Positions 42,616 through 51,906 of a stretch of DNA of 64,000 bases are shown here, piece after piece. The stretch is from positions 248,001 through 312,000 of the forward strand of contig NZ_JOEM01000009.1 in assembly GCF_000718135.1 (NCBI RefSeq), written 5' to 3'. How positions within the stretch are numbered: the first letter of the stretch is position 1; every line of letters starts with the position of its first letter. Position numbers and translations under genes: made by a program. The notes beneath the pieces are model-generated. The model saw nothing but the letters and a program-made list of their open reading frames with translations, did no database searches and was not told the DNA's origin. Origin of the DNA: Streptomyces cyaneofuscatus. Lineage in GTDB: Bacteria > Actinomycetota > Actinomycetes > Streptomycetales > Streptomycetaceae.

Positions 42616-44160
42616 TCAGTGGCTGGTGAGTTCACCGGAGAGCTTGCCGTGGAGGTCGGCGCTCGGGTCGTTCAGGCCGATGATCTCCACCGTCTTGCCG
42701 CGCTGCACGTACTTGGTCTCGATGGCATCGAGGGCTGCGACCGAGGAGGCGTCCCAGATGTGGGCGGCGGACAGGTCGATGACGATCCGGTCGGGGTCGT
42801 CGGCGTAGTCGAACTGTCCGACGAGGTCGTTGGAGGAGGCGAAGAACAGCTCGCCGGTCACGGAGTACACCACGGTGGTGCCGTCGGGATCGGGGACGGC
42901 GGAGACGTGGGCGAGGTGGGCGACGCGCTTGGCGAAGATGATCATCGCGGTGACGGAGCCGACGACTACGCCGATGGCGAGGTTGTCGGTGGCGACCACC
43001 GCGACCACCGTGATGACCATGACGGTGATCTCCCCGGCAGGCATGCGCTTCAGGGTCTTCGGGGCGATGGAGTGCCAGTCGAAGGTCGCGAACGACACCA
43101 TGACCATGACAGCCACCAGCGCGGCCATGGGGATGTCGGAGACGACCGGTCCGAACACGATGCACAGCACCATCAGGAACGCGCCCGCCAGGAACGTGGA
43201 GAGGCGGGTGCGGGCGCCGGAGACCTTCACGTTGATCATCGTCTGGCCGATCATGGCGCAGCCGCCCATGCCGCCGAAGAAGCCGGTGACGATGTTGGCG
43301 ATGCCCTGGCCGATGGACTCGCGGGTCTTGGAGGAGTGGGTGTCGGTGATGTCGTCGACCAGTTTCGCGGTCATCAGCGACTCCATGAGCCCGACCAGGG
43401 CCATCGCGAACGCGTAAGGAGCGATGATGGTCAGGGTGTCCATGGTGAAGGGGACGTCCGGCAGGCCCGGCACCGGCAGCGACGAAGGGAGCTCGCCCTT
43501 GTCGCCGACGGTCGGTACGGCGATCCCAGCCGCGACCGTGATGGCGGTGAGGATGACGATGGAGACCAGCGGAGCCGGGACGGCCTTGGTGATCCTGGGG
43601 AAGAACACCATGAGCGCCAGGCCGCCGACGAGCAGCGGGTACACCGCCCAGGGGACATCCCGCAATTCGGGGACCTGGGTCGTGAAGATCAGGATGGCGA
43701 GGGCGTTGACGAAGCCGACCATCACCGAACGCGGGACGAACCGCATCAGTTTCGCCACGCCCAGGAAGCCGAGGGCGATCTGGATGATTCCGGCGAGGAT
43801 GACGGCGGCGATCAAGTAGCCGAGGCCGTGGTCGCGATTCAGCGGGGCGATGACGAGGGCGACGGCGCCGGTGGCGGCGGAGATCATCGCGCGGCGGCCA
43901 CCGACGACCGAGATGACCACGGCCATGGTGAACGAGGCGAACAGCCCGACCGCCGGATCGACACCGGCGATGATCGAGAACGAGATCGCCTCGGGGATCA
44001 GGGCCAGCGCGACCACCAGGCCGGCCAGGATCTCGGTACGCCAGACCTTCGGGTTGTTCAGCCATACGGGCTTGAGGCCGCGCAGGCGTGCGGTGGGAGT
44101 CCATGCGGAAGTGGGCAAGGGAGCAGGCACCTGTCGTGCTCGGGCACGGCCCGTCGGCAT
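42616..44160 (-). CDS. SulP family anion transporter with STAS domain
   Basis: 514 residues, about 11-13 membrane helices. [40 protein letters not shown] is the SulP start; [25 protein letters not shown] is the conserved core signature. The C-terminal STAS domain ([14 protein letters not shown] ... [19 protein letters not shown]) is present. SulP carriers move sulfate, bicarbonate or other anions. Divergent from a MerR regulator. Substrate unknown. Confidence 0.9.
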   Translation of the reverse strand: MPTGRARARQVPAPLPTSAWTPTARLRGLKPVWLNNPKVWRTEILAGLVVALALIPEAISFSIIAGVDPAVGLFASFTMAVVISVVGGRRAMISAATGAVALVIAPLNRDHGLGYLIAAVILAGIIQIALGFLGVAKLMRFVPRSVMVGFVNALAILIFTTQVPELRDVPWAVYPLLVGGLALMVFFPRITKAVPAPLVSIVILTAITVAAGIAVPTVGDKGELPSSLPVPGLPDVPFTMDTLTIIAPYAFAMALVGLMESLMTAKLVDDITDTHSSKTRESIGQGIANIVTGFFGGMGGCAMIGQTMINVKVSGARTRLSTFLAGAFLMVLCIVFGPVVSDIPMAALVAVMVMVSFATFDWHSIAPKTLKRMPAGEITVMVITVVAVVATDNLAIGVVVGSVTAMIIFAKRVAHLAHVSAVPDPDGTTVVYSVTGELFFASSNDLVGQFDYADDPDRIVIDLSAAHIWDASSVAALDAIETKYVQRGKTVEIIGLNDPSADLHGKLSGELTSH

Positions 44161-44446
44161 TGCCGGGCGTGCGGGAAGGACGCGCAGGGGCTGGAGCGCA
44201 CACCTGCGGACGGCCCGCAGGGGGCCGGAGGCGGAGAGGACGGAGCCCGGCCCGGGTGGGGCGGCTGACGGCTCACATCGGGATGCGAAGGATCAAGGCG
44301 GGTTGCGAAGGATCACGGGCAGGTGGCAGCGATCGGCGTCATGGGCTCGCGCACGCTCTCTCCTGCAAGAATCGGGATGTCCGCCGGGGGCGTCATCCGC
44401 CCCGGAACCGGCGCAACGGGGCGGGCCGGCCGCTCCCGCACCGGTA

Positions 44447-44467
44447 ACTCTACCTTAACGTTAGAGT
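44447..44467. promoter_or_regulatory. MerR-type operator candidate
   Basis: ACTCTA (44447-44452) and TAGAGT (44462-44467) are perfect arms separated by 9 nt; the centre TAACGTTA (44457-44464) is itself palindromic. The AT-rich stretch is the only one in the 366 bp between SulP and MerR. The rest of that gap shows nothing clear. Confidence 0.62.
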
Positions 44468-44527
44468 AGAGATCGGTGAGTCGTGCGCGACGCGGCCGCC
44501 ACGACGAGAAGGGCCAGGGCCGCAGGC

Positions 44528-44965
44528 GTGGACGATGACCACATGCAGATCGGCGAAGTCGCCGCACGGACCGAACTGTCCCTGCGCACCATCCGCCACT
44601 ACGAGGAAGTCGGGCTCGTCATCCCCTCCGCCCGCTCCCAGGGCGGCTTCCGTCTCTACACCGAGACCGACGTGCAGCGGCTCATGGTCATCCGCCGGAT
44701 GAAGCCCCTCGGTTTCACCTTGGACGAGATGCGCGATCTGCTCGACGTCACCGACCGCCTCGACGCCTCCCGATCGGCCGACAGGACCGAACGCGCCGAG
44801 CTACTGGAGCGCATGGCGGTCTACGAGCGGACCGCGGCCCGGAAGATCGAGGAGTTGCGCACCCAGCTGAGCCGCGCGGAAGACTTCGCCGCCACCCTCC
44901 GCGCCCGGCTTGGGAGCGTTCCCGGCGAAGACACCGATCCCCGAACCGCCGCGCTTCCCGGCTGA
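44528..44965 (+). CDS. MerR family regulator
   Basis: 145 residues if started at GTG 44528; ATG 44543 (MQIGEVAARTELSL) is also possible and no ribosome site decides. HTH: MQIGEVAARTELSLRTIRHYEEVGLVIPSARSQGGFRLYTETDVQRL, then the MKPLGFTLDEMRDLL helix and a coiled-coil dimerisation helix. No effector-binding domain. It probably controls the divergent SulP gene, an arrangement I recall in other Streptomyces. Confidence 0.86.
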   Translation: MDDDHMQIGEVAARTELSLRTIRHYEEVGLVIPSARSQGGFRLYTETDVQRLMVIRRMKPLGFTLDEMRDLLDVTDRLDASRSADRTERAELLERMAVYERTAARKIEELRTQLSRAEDFAATLRARLGSVPGEDTDPRTAALPG

Positions 44966-45163
44966 CCTGGAGCCTGCTTCTGGGCGCGGAGTCGCACGGG
45001 AGCGAGCCCGTTGTCAGTGGCGGCTGGCAGCATCGATGCCGTGAACGCTTCGGCGGCCGATCGGACCGCGCCGGGAGAACTCGCTCGTGTGCGTGTCACC
45101 GCCGGCCTGCCCCCGATGCGGCGTTCACTACGGGTGTCGTCGTCGACAACGCAGGAGGAACCC

Positions 45164-45808
45164 ATGGCTCAGCTGCTCAGAGTCCAGAATTTCACCGTCT
45201 CCAGTGACGGCATCGCGGCCGGTGAGGACCAGACCCTGGAGAGGCCCTTCGGCCATGTCGAGCCGGAGCGGCTGTTCTCCTGGGCCGGCGCGACGGCGAG
45301 TTGGCCGATGCGTACGGACCCCGGCGGGAGCCGGGGGCTGGACGACTACTTCACGCGGGACTTCGACCGCAACATCGGCGCCGAGATCATGGGCCGGAAC
45401 AAGTTCGGCCCCCAGCGCGGGCCCTGGCCCGATCACGCCTGGCGCGGCTGGTGGGGCGATGAGCCTCCGTTCCGTACGCCGGTGTTCGTCATGACCCACC
45501 ACGAGCGCCCGTCGTTCACGCTCTCCGACACCACGTTCCACTTCGTCGGCGGCGAACTGACCGACGTCCTCGCGCAGGCGCGGGAGGCGGCCCAGGGCAA
45601 GGATGTACGGCTCGGCGGCGGGGTCACCACCATCCGGGAGTTCCTCGACGCCGATCTCGTCGACGCCCTGCACGTGGTGGTCTCCCCGGTGAAGCTCGGG
45701 ACCGGGCTACGGCTGTGGGACTCGCCCGACGAACTGCTCGACCGGTTCCACCTGGAGGCCGTGCCCAGCGCGAGCGGGGTGACGCACCACTTGTTCTGGC
45801 GGAAGTGA
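45164..45808 (+). CDS. Dihydrofolate reductase/RibD C-terminal family protein
   Basis: 214 residues from ATG 45164 with AGGAGG upstream. RVQNFTVSSDGIAAGEDQTLERPFG, IMGRNKFGP, GDEPPFRTPVFVMTHHERPSF, DVRLGGGVTTIREFLDADLVDALHVVVSPVKLGTG fit the RibD_C/DfrA-like group. These are NADPH-binding proteins of unknown role in Streptomyces. Confidence 0.87.
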   Translation: MAQLLRVQNFTVSSDGIAAGEDQTLERPFGHVEPERLFSWAGATASWPMRTDPGGSRGLDDYFTRDFDRNIGAEIMGRNKFGPQRGPWPDHAWRGWWGDEPPFRTPVFVMTHHERPSFTLSDTTFHFVGGELTDVLAQAREAAQGKDVRLGGGVTTIREFLDADLVDALHVVVSPVKLGTGLRLWDSPDELLDRFHLEAVPSASGVTHHLFWRK

Positions 45809-46286
45809 GAGGGACCCGGGCTGTTTACGGCACCCGGCGCGACCGTGACGTACGGTCCGCTCCCGCTCCGGGCGGAGGTCGGTCAACATGCTGCTGCCGG
45901 GGTTAGTTACGGACCATCCGCGTCCGACGACATCGCGAGGCAAGGGGAGGGGTGTCCTGGTCGCTGAGACCAGTGATGTCTGTTGTTGGCAGGGTTCCTA
46001 CGTCGAGAATCGCCAGGCAAGTCAGCCCCTCCCCGAGTGAGGCGAGCCCCTCTCCCGTTCTTGCGCGTGGCACCTGGATTCCCTCCGACGGGCGTCCCCG
46101 ATGCTGCGTGGAGAGGGGCACTGAGCGCCGATGGTGCTCAGTGCGTTCAGCCCGGGGCCGGCGGCGAACGTTTTCATCGCGGACCGTGCTGTCGCCGTGG
46201 CTGCCTGAGCTGAAAATAGTCAGGGGCTCAAGATGGCCAAGTAGGCTGCGGTAGAGCGACGTCAAGAACGCAGACCGGGGGATGCG
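45809..46286. other. Intergenic region ahead of the toxin locus, 478 bp
   Basis: Between the RibD-like gene and the WXG operon. GAAAATAG-like AT-rich bases around 46211-46245, with a TAGGCT at 46243-46248, are the best place for the operon promoter. No other gene or RNA is recognised. Confidence 0.4.
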
Positions 46287-46691
46287 ATGAGCGGCGCAGG
46301 CGAACAGCCACGACTCCGAGCAAAGGCAGACCGGCTGACGGACCTTGCCGATGACCTCGACGGTATGCAGAACTATCTGGATCAGCAGGTCAGGCGCATG
46401 GATGCGATCGTCGACCGGATCGAGGCGGGATGGCGGGGGCCAGCCGCACGTGCCTACCGGGACCTCCACCGCGGTGCGGCAGAGGACGCCGTACGTATCC
46501 GCATGGTCATCCAAGCTCTCGAACAGGCCGTGCGGTTCAGCCGGGACGGGTTCTCGGAGCGGGAGCTGGAGGTCATGGCCCAGCTCGAGAAGATCCACGT
46601 CGAGACGGATGTGAAGCGCCAAGTGGACGGGCTGTCGACGCCGAACACCGAGGCACCCGCCGCACCGCGCAGCAGGCTCTCCGACCTCTGA
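46287..46691 (+). CDS. WXG100-like protein 1
   Basis: 134 residues from ATG 46287 (GGGGGA upstream). Helix - W49-R-G51 - helix hairpin (AGWRGPAARAYRDL), with charged tail. It is longer than the 100-residue norm and ends in PAAPRSRLSDL. Likely an ESX-type secretion partner or chaperone of the toxin two genes downstream. First gene of the operon. Confidence 0.78.
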   Translation: MSGAGEQPRLRAKADRLTDLADDLDGMQNYLDQQVRRMDAIVDRIEAGWRGPAARAYRDLHRGAAEDAVRIRMVIQALEQAVRFSRDGFSERELEVMAQLEKIHVETDVKRQVDGLSTPNTEAPAAPRSRLSDL

Positions 46692-46731
46692 GATCTCATA
46701 GGCCAACTGGCAACTTCCGAACGGGGGAAGA

Positions 46732-47034
46732 ATGGCGGACGACGACCACATAACCGTTGACTTCGCGACACTGCAGGATCTCTCCGGGGATCTCGAGGAC
46801 ATCCTGAAGCGCCTCAACGAGCAGTTGGACCTGCTCCACCGGCGCGCCGAGAAGGTGGTCCTGACCTGGGAGGGCGAAGCCCGAGAGGTGTTCATCGACA
46901 AGCTGGACGAGTGGGACAGGTCCGCGGCGGACCTCCAGGCTGCCCAGGCATGGCTGCACGACGTGGTGGTAAACGGGGAGGTCAACTATGCGGCTGCACA
47001 TAGGGCGGTGCTGCGGGGCTGGGGTGCGGCCTGA
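46732..47034 (+). CDS. WXG100-like protein 2
   Basis: 100 residues. Two helices around W46-E-G48 (LTWEGEAREVF), ideal WXG100 length. Start ATG 46732. Its stop TGA and the toxin ATG share a base (TGATG at 47032-47036), so they are translationally coupled. Confidence 0.85.
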   Translation: MADDDHITVDFATLQDLSGDLEDILKRLNEQLDLLHRRAEKVVLTWEGEAREVFIDKLDEWDRSAADLQAAQAWLHDVVVNGEVNYAAAHRAVLRGWGAA

Positions 47035-48782
47035 TGACTGACCTGCCTTCCGGCAAGCAGCGGCAGCGCGAGCGGGACCAGGCCAGGACCGCGCCACCCA
47101 ACCAGGGGGTGGGCAGCTTCGACGTGCAGCCCAAGCATCTCTATTTCACTTCGCTCGTCGTACGCGACGCCCAGTTCGCCTATGACGAGAAGGCGAAGAG
47201 ATTGACAGACACCCTGGACAAGTACAGCCAGTCCGCGGGAACAGGCTGGGGAGCGGACTCTTTCGCCGACCGGTACGGCATCGTCGCCGGGAAGTTCCTG
47301 GAGCTCTGGGCAAAGAGCGTGGTGTCGGTGGGCGGTGTGGCGGTGGGCTTCACGCAGACCGCGAACAACTACGCGCAGGCTGACTGGGCAGCGAGGAAGG
47401 GCAAGGGAGAGCCGCCGGAGGAGAAGCAGCCCCCAGCGGTGATCGCCACCGTACCCAAGTACGGTCCGCCGAACGACCTCACGTGGCGGGGGGAGGGTGA
47501 GTACCACCACTCGTGGGCGGCTTCCGGAATCCTCGGAGAGATCCCGGACTTCCTCATGTTCATCATGAAGCCCGTGGTCGACGAAGGGTTGAGACTCGGC
47601 CGCATCCACGAGAAGACGCCAGGGGTCGAGGAAGAAGAGTTCCGCGACATCGCCAGGGCGTGGCGGGAAGCCTCCAAGGACGCGAAGAAGGCGGCTGACG
47701 ACTTCACGGACGCGATCTCCTACATCACCGACCCCACGGGCAACGGCGAATGGCAGGCCGCGATGAGGGCTTTCTGCCAGACGATCTGGGGAACCACGGC
47801 ATGGGGGAAGGCTCGCGACGGGCGGGCCGAGGTGACGGCCAAGAAGGGGACCCGGAACTGGAAGACCCACGGGAAGATGGACCCCGCCACCAGACGGCCC
47901 ATCATCGAGATACTCGACAAGAGCGCGAACGTCATGCAGGGGCTTTTCGATGACCTGGCCGACATGGGTCAGAAGACTACCGAAACCACTACGCGGCTGG
48001 CCAAGGAGGCCGCGGACAAGACGGTAAAAAGTCTCACCTCGGATCTCGACCTCTCCAAGCTCACCAGGCTCGCGGCCGGGCTCATGTTCGCGGAGGTCGT
48101 CCTGACCTTCCGGTCCCATATGGACAAGGCGGCCATGGATGCGGCGGTCGAGGCCTATCACGAGGCGTTCAGCGATGCCGCTGGCAAGCTGGCCATGCTC
48201 GAATTCGAACTCGACGAGGCTCTCCTCAGCGTGCCCACGTTCCAGGCGGAACGGGCTCGGGCGCAGGGGTTCGGTGCGCGCTCCTTGAATGAGTTCAAGA
48301 AGGAGCACAGCTGGCAACTGCCGGAAAGTCAGTTCCCGTACAGGTACTCGGTGGACCTGGCCGCGGCGGAGGGGGTGGGGAATGGTCATACCCTTGACAA
48401 GCATGTGGGGAAGACTGACGCGCAGTTGCTGCAGAGAATGAGAGACGAGAGCAAGGCTGACGGGACACCCAAGATTCCGGGTGCATCGACGTATGCCGAC
48501 ATGGAATCCGCTCAGAGGCTTACCCAGTATGCTCTGCGGGACAACACGGAGGAAATTACCAGGTGGCTGAATGAGAATCCGCCGCGGCCGATAGCGGAAT
48601 TCGATACTGCGTCCGTTCCTCAGCAAGGCCCCCTGGTCGGCGAGGCGATCACCGGGCGAGGCACCACACTGGTCGACGGAAAGGTCACAGAGGTGCGGGA
48701 CATGAAGGGGGTCTCGCTACGCCTCATGTATGAGCCGGGTCTGAACCCGCCCTACGTCGTCTTCACCTCGATGCCCAAGTGA
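47034..48782 (+). CDS. Polymorphic toxin, WXG-like N-terminus and RNase A-like C-terminus
   Basis: 582 residues. The first 100 contain a helix pair with GWGADSFADRYG (71-82), like a WXG domain; 100-440 are helical linker (a coiled coil around 310-400). The tip from about 441 is a bacterial RNase A-like domain (as in CdiA-CT): GHTLDKHVGKTDAQLL with His452 and His457, ASTYADMESAQ, and YVVFTSMPK at the end. It probably degrades RNA in competing cells after ESX/T7-type secretion. G+C falls to about 55% at 48541-48600, unlike the ~70% around. Followed by a candidate immunity gene. Confidence 0.83.
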   Translation: MTDLPSGKQRQRERDQARTAPPNQGVGSFDVQPKHLYFTSLVVRDAQFAYDEKAKRLTDTLDKYSQSAGTGWGADSFADRYGIVAGKFLELWAKSVVSVGGVAVGFTQTANNYAQADWAARKGKGEPPEEKQPPAVIATVPKYGPPNDLTWRGEGEYHHSWAASGILGEIPDFLMFIMKPVVDEGLRLGRIHEKTPGVEEEEFRDIARAWREASKDAKKAADDFTDAISYITDPTGNGEWQAAMRAFCQTIWGTTAWGKARDGRAEVTAKKGTRNWKTHGKMDPATRRPIIEILDKSANVMQGLFDDLADMGQKTTETTTRLAKEAADKTVKSLTSDLDLSKLTRLAAGLMFAEVVLTFRSHMDKAAMDAAVEAYHEAFSDAAGKLAMLEFELDEALLSVPTFQAERARAQGFGARSLNEFKKEHSWQLPESQFPYRYSVDLAAAEGVGNGHTLDKHVGKTDAQLLQRMRDESKADGTPKIPGASTYADMESAQRLTQYALRDNTEEITRWLNENPPRPIAEFDTASVPQQGPLVGEAITGRGTTLVDGKVTEVRDMKGVSLRLMYEPGLNPPYVVFTSMPK

Positions 48783-48793
48783 GAGGACCTCGG

Positions 48794-49405
48794 ATGAACA
48801 GCAGAATTGAGCCCCCACGGCAGAACGGTCCGCCGACGGGCCTTGATGCCGATACATGGGCGACAGCTGTGGATATGTACCGCAATCGGTATTCCTTCAT
48901 CGCGGTAGGTCCGCGCGCTCAGGAGGACTGGCTGCCCGACGTGGTCGCGGTGATGCACCGGGAGGTAGCTGATCCCCGCGGCTGGCGCGGCAGGGATCCC
49001 GAGCAAGGGGACGAGGAATTGGAGGAGGACCCCGCTTTTCCGTTCCGGGTGCCGCCGACGGACGAGACAGGGGCCGCACAATGGCGGAACCGGCTGTTCG
49101 AGATTCCGCGTTCCGCCGTTGTACGGCTGCTCGTCATGCTGGCGACGGACGCCATGGACGTGTCGCGGCAGTACGGCTTCACCGATCGCAGGACGCGCAT
49201 GGAGGAGCGCGCGGAGGTGATCCTGTCGCGCTTCCCGGAGGGCTCGCAGTTCTTCACGAACACCGGCCACGGCGGCGGCGATCACCCCGACTTCTACGAA
49301 CGGGTCACCGGTTGCTGGCCGATGACGCAATACGCCTGGGATTTCGGCCTCGTCGCGGTGTCCCGTGAGGAAGTCGGCCTCATCTGGTCGTTCGATGCAA
49401 GCTGA
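48794..49405 (+). CDS. Candidate immunity protein (unknown family)
   Basis: 203 residues, ATG 48794, 11 bp after the toxin stop. Mixed composition, ends GLVAVSREEVGLIWSFDAS. Position straight after the RNase A-like toxin is that of the immunity gene; sequence does not recall any CdiI or SUKH family to me. The G+C returns to normal here. Could also be an unrelated passenger. Confidence 0.55.
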   Translation: MNSRIEPPRQNGPPTGLDADTWATAVDMYRNRYSFIAVGPRAQEDWLPDVVAVMHREVADPRGWRGRDPEQGDEELEEDPAFPFRVPPTDETGAAQWRNRLFEIPRSAVVRLLVMLATDAMDVSRQYGFTDRRTRMEERAEVILSRFPEGSQFFTNTGHGGGDHPDFYERVTGCWPMTQYAWDFGLVAVSREEVGLIWSFDAS

Positions 49406-49416
49406 AGTGGACAGAC

Positions 49417-49722
49417 ATGACCGTACGAACTCGCTCGGCAACCTATCCCGACCGAGAGACCGCTCAGTGGGCCACGCAACAGGTGGTGACCTGCAACGAG
49501 CAGAAGATCCATCGTTGGCTCGCCCAGGGCACCCGCTCCCGCCTCACCATCGAGGCTGCCTGGCCCTCGCGTGAGGCCCCCGTCGGTCGTGTGCTGCTCC
49601 AGGCGATGATGCTCGCCGGCCGCGACCCCGTCGACGTCCGTGCCGCGCGTGTGATCCTCAAACGCGAGCCGAACAGTCCGCACGGCTTCGTCGTCCTGAC
49701 CACCGTCCCGATCTACCTGTAG
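49417..49722 (+). CDS. Second RNase A-like toxin tip, stand-alone
   Basis: 101 residues. SATYPDRETAQWATQQVV ... IHRWLAQ ... EAPVGRVLL ... HGFVVLTTVPIYL aligns with the C-terminal part of the toxin tip (ASTYADMESAQRLTQYAL ... ITRWLNE ... YVVFTSMP), but the N-terminal His segment is absent. It has its own ATG at 49417. Either a displaced toxin cassette or a domain fragment. It is followed 12 bp later by a CdiI-like gene. Confidence 0.72.
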   Translation: MTVRTRSATYPDRETAQWATQQVVTCNEQKIHRWLAQGTRSRLTIEAAWPSREAPVGRVLLQAMMLAGRDPVDVRAARVILKREPNSPHGFVVLTTVPIYL

Positions 49723-49734
49723 AGGCCCATTGCC

Positions 49735-50424
49735 GTGTCCATGAAGCCACTCGAGTTCGACCGCCGCTACGGTGAGTTGGACCAGGTGATCAGTGCGTAC
49801 GCCGGCATGCCGGCCGATGACGAGCCGGACAAACCGAGCGCAGCCCTCTTGGCCTACCTCCGTCACACCTGGCACCACCGCCCTTGGGCCCTGGCCGCCG
49901 CCGAGCAGCAGATTCGCACGTACGCACGCAACCCTCCCGGCCGGCTGCGCCTCAGCCTGGGCGAGTTCTACCCGGTGCCGGACGTCGGGCTGCCCGAATC
50001 CGCCATCCAGGACTGGCTGTTCGTGATCGCAGACCACCTGAAGCGTTCCGTTGAAGAGGGCGAGATCCCACCCACGTCAATCCCCCGCACCCACTGGGAA
50101 TGGCACGCCCGCTTCCCCGAGACCGGCCAGTTCCTCGGCGGCTGGTTCTCCCAGGACATGCCGGATGAGTTCCCGGACCTCGACGCGCCCGTACACGACT
50201 ACACCGCCACCACGGACCCGCAGCTTGTCGCCCGCCTCACGGGCGAGCTCCACGAGCTGCTCGCTCTCGGCCTCGAAGAGCCCGAATACGCCCTCGCGAT
50301 GGCGGAGCTGGGCATGGAGGTCGACCCGCCCCATCCGTACTCCCCGAGCGGCTGGTTGGCCCACCTCGCGGACATTCTGGGCGGGTTCAGGGCGGACTAC
50401 GGGCCGGGGCCGACCGCGGGCTGA
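49735..50424 (+). CDS. CdiI-like immunity protein
   Basis: 229 residues from GTG 49735 (AGAGG upstream); ATG at 49741 also possible. LDQVISAYAGMPADDEPDKP then ALLAYLRHTWHHRPWALAAAEQQIRTYARN fits the contact-dependent inhibition immunity family (CdiI_2) paired with RNase A-like tips. Probably protects against the stand-alone tip or its parent toxin. Last gene of the locus. Confidence 0.7.
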   Translation: MSMKPLEFDRRYGELDQVISAYAGMPADDEPDKPSAALLAYLRHTWHHRPWALAAAEQQIRTYARNPPGRLRLSLGEFYPVPDVGLPESAIQDWLFVIADHLKRSVEEGEIPPTSIPRTHWEWHARFPETGQFLGGWFSQDMPDEFPDLDAPVHDYTATTDPQLVARLTGELHELLALGLEEPEYALAMAELGMEVDPPHPYSPSGWLAHLADILGGFRADYGPGPTAG

Positions 50425-50668
50425 TCGTGTGCCCGTCCGCGCTCATTCCGCCCTCACCCCGCCAGCTTGCTTGCTGCGCGGCTGAGGCCCGGCTCTCCGC
50501 GAGGGGTGGTGGAGCCGTGTGTCACGGCCCGTCCGGCTACTCGCGTTGCGCAACTGGCCGGAGGTGGAAGGGCGTTGAGTGGCGGGCGCGTCGGCGGGTG
50601 TGCGGTGTCGGGAACGCGAGGCGGGCGGCGCATTGACCTTGGGTGCCGGGCGCCAGCAAGATCCTTGT

Positions 50669-51766
50669 GTGAATCCTGATATACCGCCTTCGCCCTGGGA
50701 CCCGCCCGCGCCCTCGACCACGCCTCCGGCCGGTGGGCCCGTCTGGCCGCAGGGGCCCGGAGCCGGGTGGCCGCAGGCGTCCGGACCTGGGTGGCCGCCG
50801 CAGGGTGCCGGGCCGGGGTGGCAGATGCCGCCGCCGCACGGGCCCGTCCCGCCGGCCGGTCCCGTGCGGGCCGAGGCCGGGGCGCCGTACGACCAGCAAG
50901 GGCGCAACGGGCAGGGCGGCAGGTTCGCGTGGCTCGGGGAGCTGTCGCTCGTCCTGCTCCTGGTCGTCGTGGGGATCCTGGTCGTCTCCGCGATCGGGCT
51001 CGTCCTGGCGGCGGTGCTGGACGCGGGGCCCAAGGCGGCGGACAGCGAGGTGTTCTTCGAGGACCCGGTCGCCGACATGGCACTCCAGCTCGTCGGCATC
51101 GCGATCGGGATACCGATCGTCCTGTGGGGCGCGCGCTATCTGGGCAGGCGCCCGGCCGGTACCGTCTCCTCGGTCCTGGGCCGGCTGCGGTGGAAGTGGC
51201 TCGGGCTGTGCGCCGCCGTCGCCGTTCCGCTGATCATCGTCCAGTTCGGCGTGCTGTTCGCGTGGACCTGGGGGGACGAGTCCGCCGAGCCGACCGGGGA
51301 CGGCTTTCCCGGCTGGACCGCCTTTCTCGTGAGCCTGGCCGTGCTGGCGGCGCTGGTGCCGTTCCAGGCGGCGGCCGAGGAGTACGTCTTCCGGGGCTGG
51401 CTGGTCCAGGTGATCGGGCGCGCCGTGCACTCGCCCTGGCCCGCCGTCGTACTCGCGTCGCTCCTGTTCGCCCTGGCCCACGGGTTCGGCGAACTCACCG
51501 GGTTCATTCTGCTCCTCTACTCGGCGCTGTGGTGGGGCTGGCTGGTCATCCGCACCGGGGGCCTGGAGGCGGTGATCACCCTCCACGCCGCCAACAACCT
51601 GCTCGCCTTCGGCCTCGCCGCCGGCTTCGGCGAACTCGCCTCCACCGAGACGGCCGCCGACGCCCCCTGGCAGGCGATGGTCGTCGAGTTCGTCTTCGCG
51701 CCGCTGTACTGCCTGGGGGTGGCGTGGCTCGCGAAGCGGCGCGGGGTCGAGCGGGTGAGTCCCTGA
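50669..51766 (+). CDS. CPBP family intramembrane protease
   Basis: 365 residues from GTG 50669 (VNPDIPPSPWDPP); a frame extends upstream to 50579 but there is no better start. The first 90 residues are Pro/Gly-rich and disordered, then eight or so membrane helices. CPBP motifs: AAEEYVFRGWL (EExxxR), LLFALAHGFG (FxxxH) and LHAANN (HxxxN). Family members are Abi/CAAX-like membrane proteases, often with roles in immunity to peptides. Target unknown. Confidence 0.88.
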   Translation: MNPDIPPSPWDPPAPSTTPPAGGPVWPQGPGAGWPQASGPGWPPQGAGPGWQMPPPHGPVPPAGPVRAEAGAPYDQQGRNGQGGRFAWLGELSLVLLLVVVGILVVSAIGLVLAAVLDAGPKAADSEVFFEDPVADMALQLVGIAIGIPIVLWGARYLGRRPAGTVSSVLGRLRWKWLGLCAAVAVPLIIVQFGVLFAWTWGDESAEPTGDGFPGWTAFLVSLAVLAALVPFQAAAEEYVFRGWLVQVIGRAVHSPWPAVVLASLLFALAHGFGELTGFILLLYSALWWGWLVIRTGGLEAVITLHAANNLLAFGLAAGFGELASTETAADAPWQAMVVEFVFAPLYCLGVAWLAKRRGVERVSP

Positions 51767-51906
51767 CGTCTCGGTCGCTGACGTCGTGTCGAACGCTGCT
51801 GTGCCGTGCCCCCGTAGCGTCGGTCGGGGAGACCGTTGTCCGGGCGCCGGGGCGCGGTGATGGACATCCGGCGTGAACGGTGTGAACGAGAACCAGGAAA
51901 CCTCTG

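Noticed and set aside
42508..44268. 586-codon plus-strand frame antisense to SulP
   Set aside because: His/Asp/Gly-rich shadow produced by codon bias; SulP is clear on the other strand.
45903..46260. Minus-strand frame with protein-like stretch (GTLPTTDITGL)
   Set aside because: Runs on through WXG genes in antisense and has no start or homologous motif.
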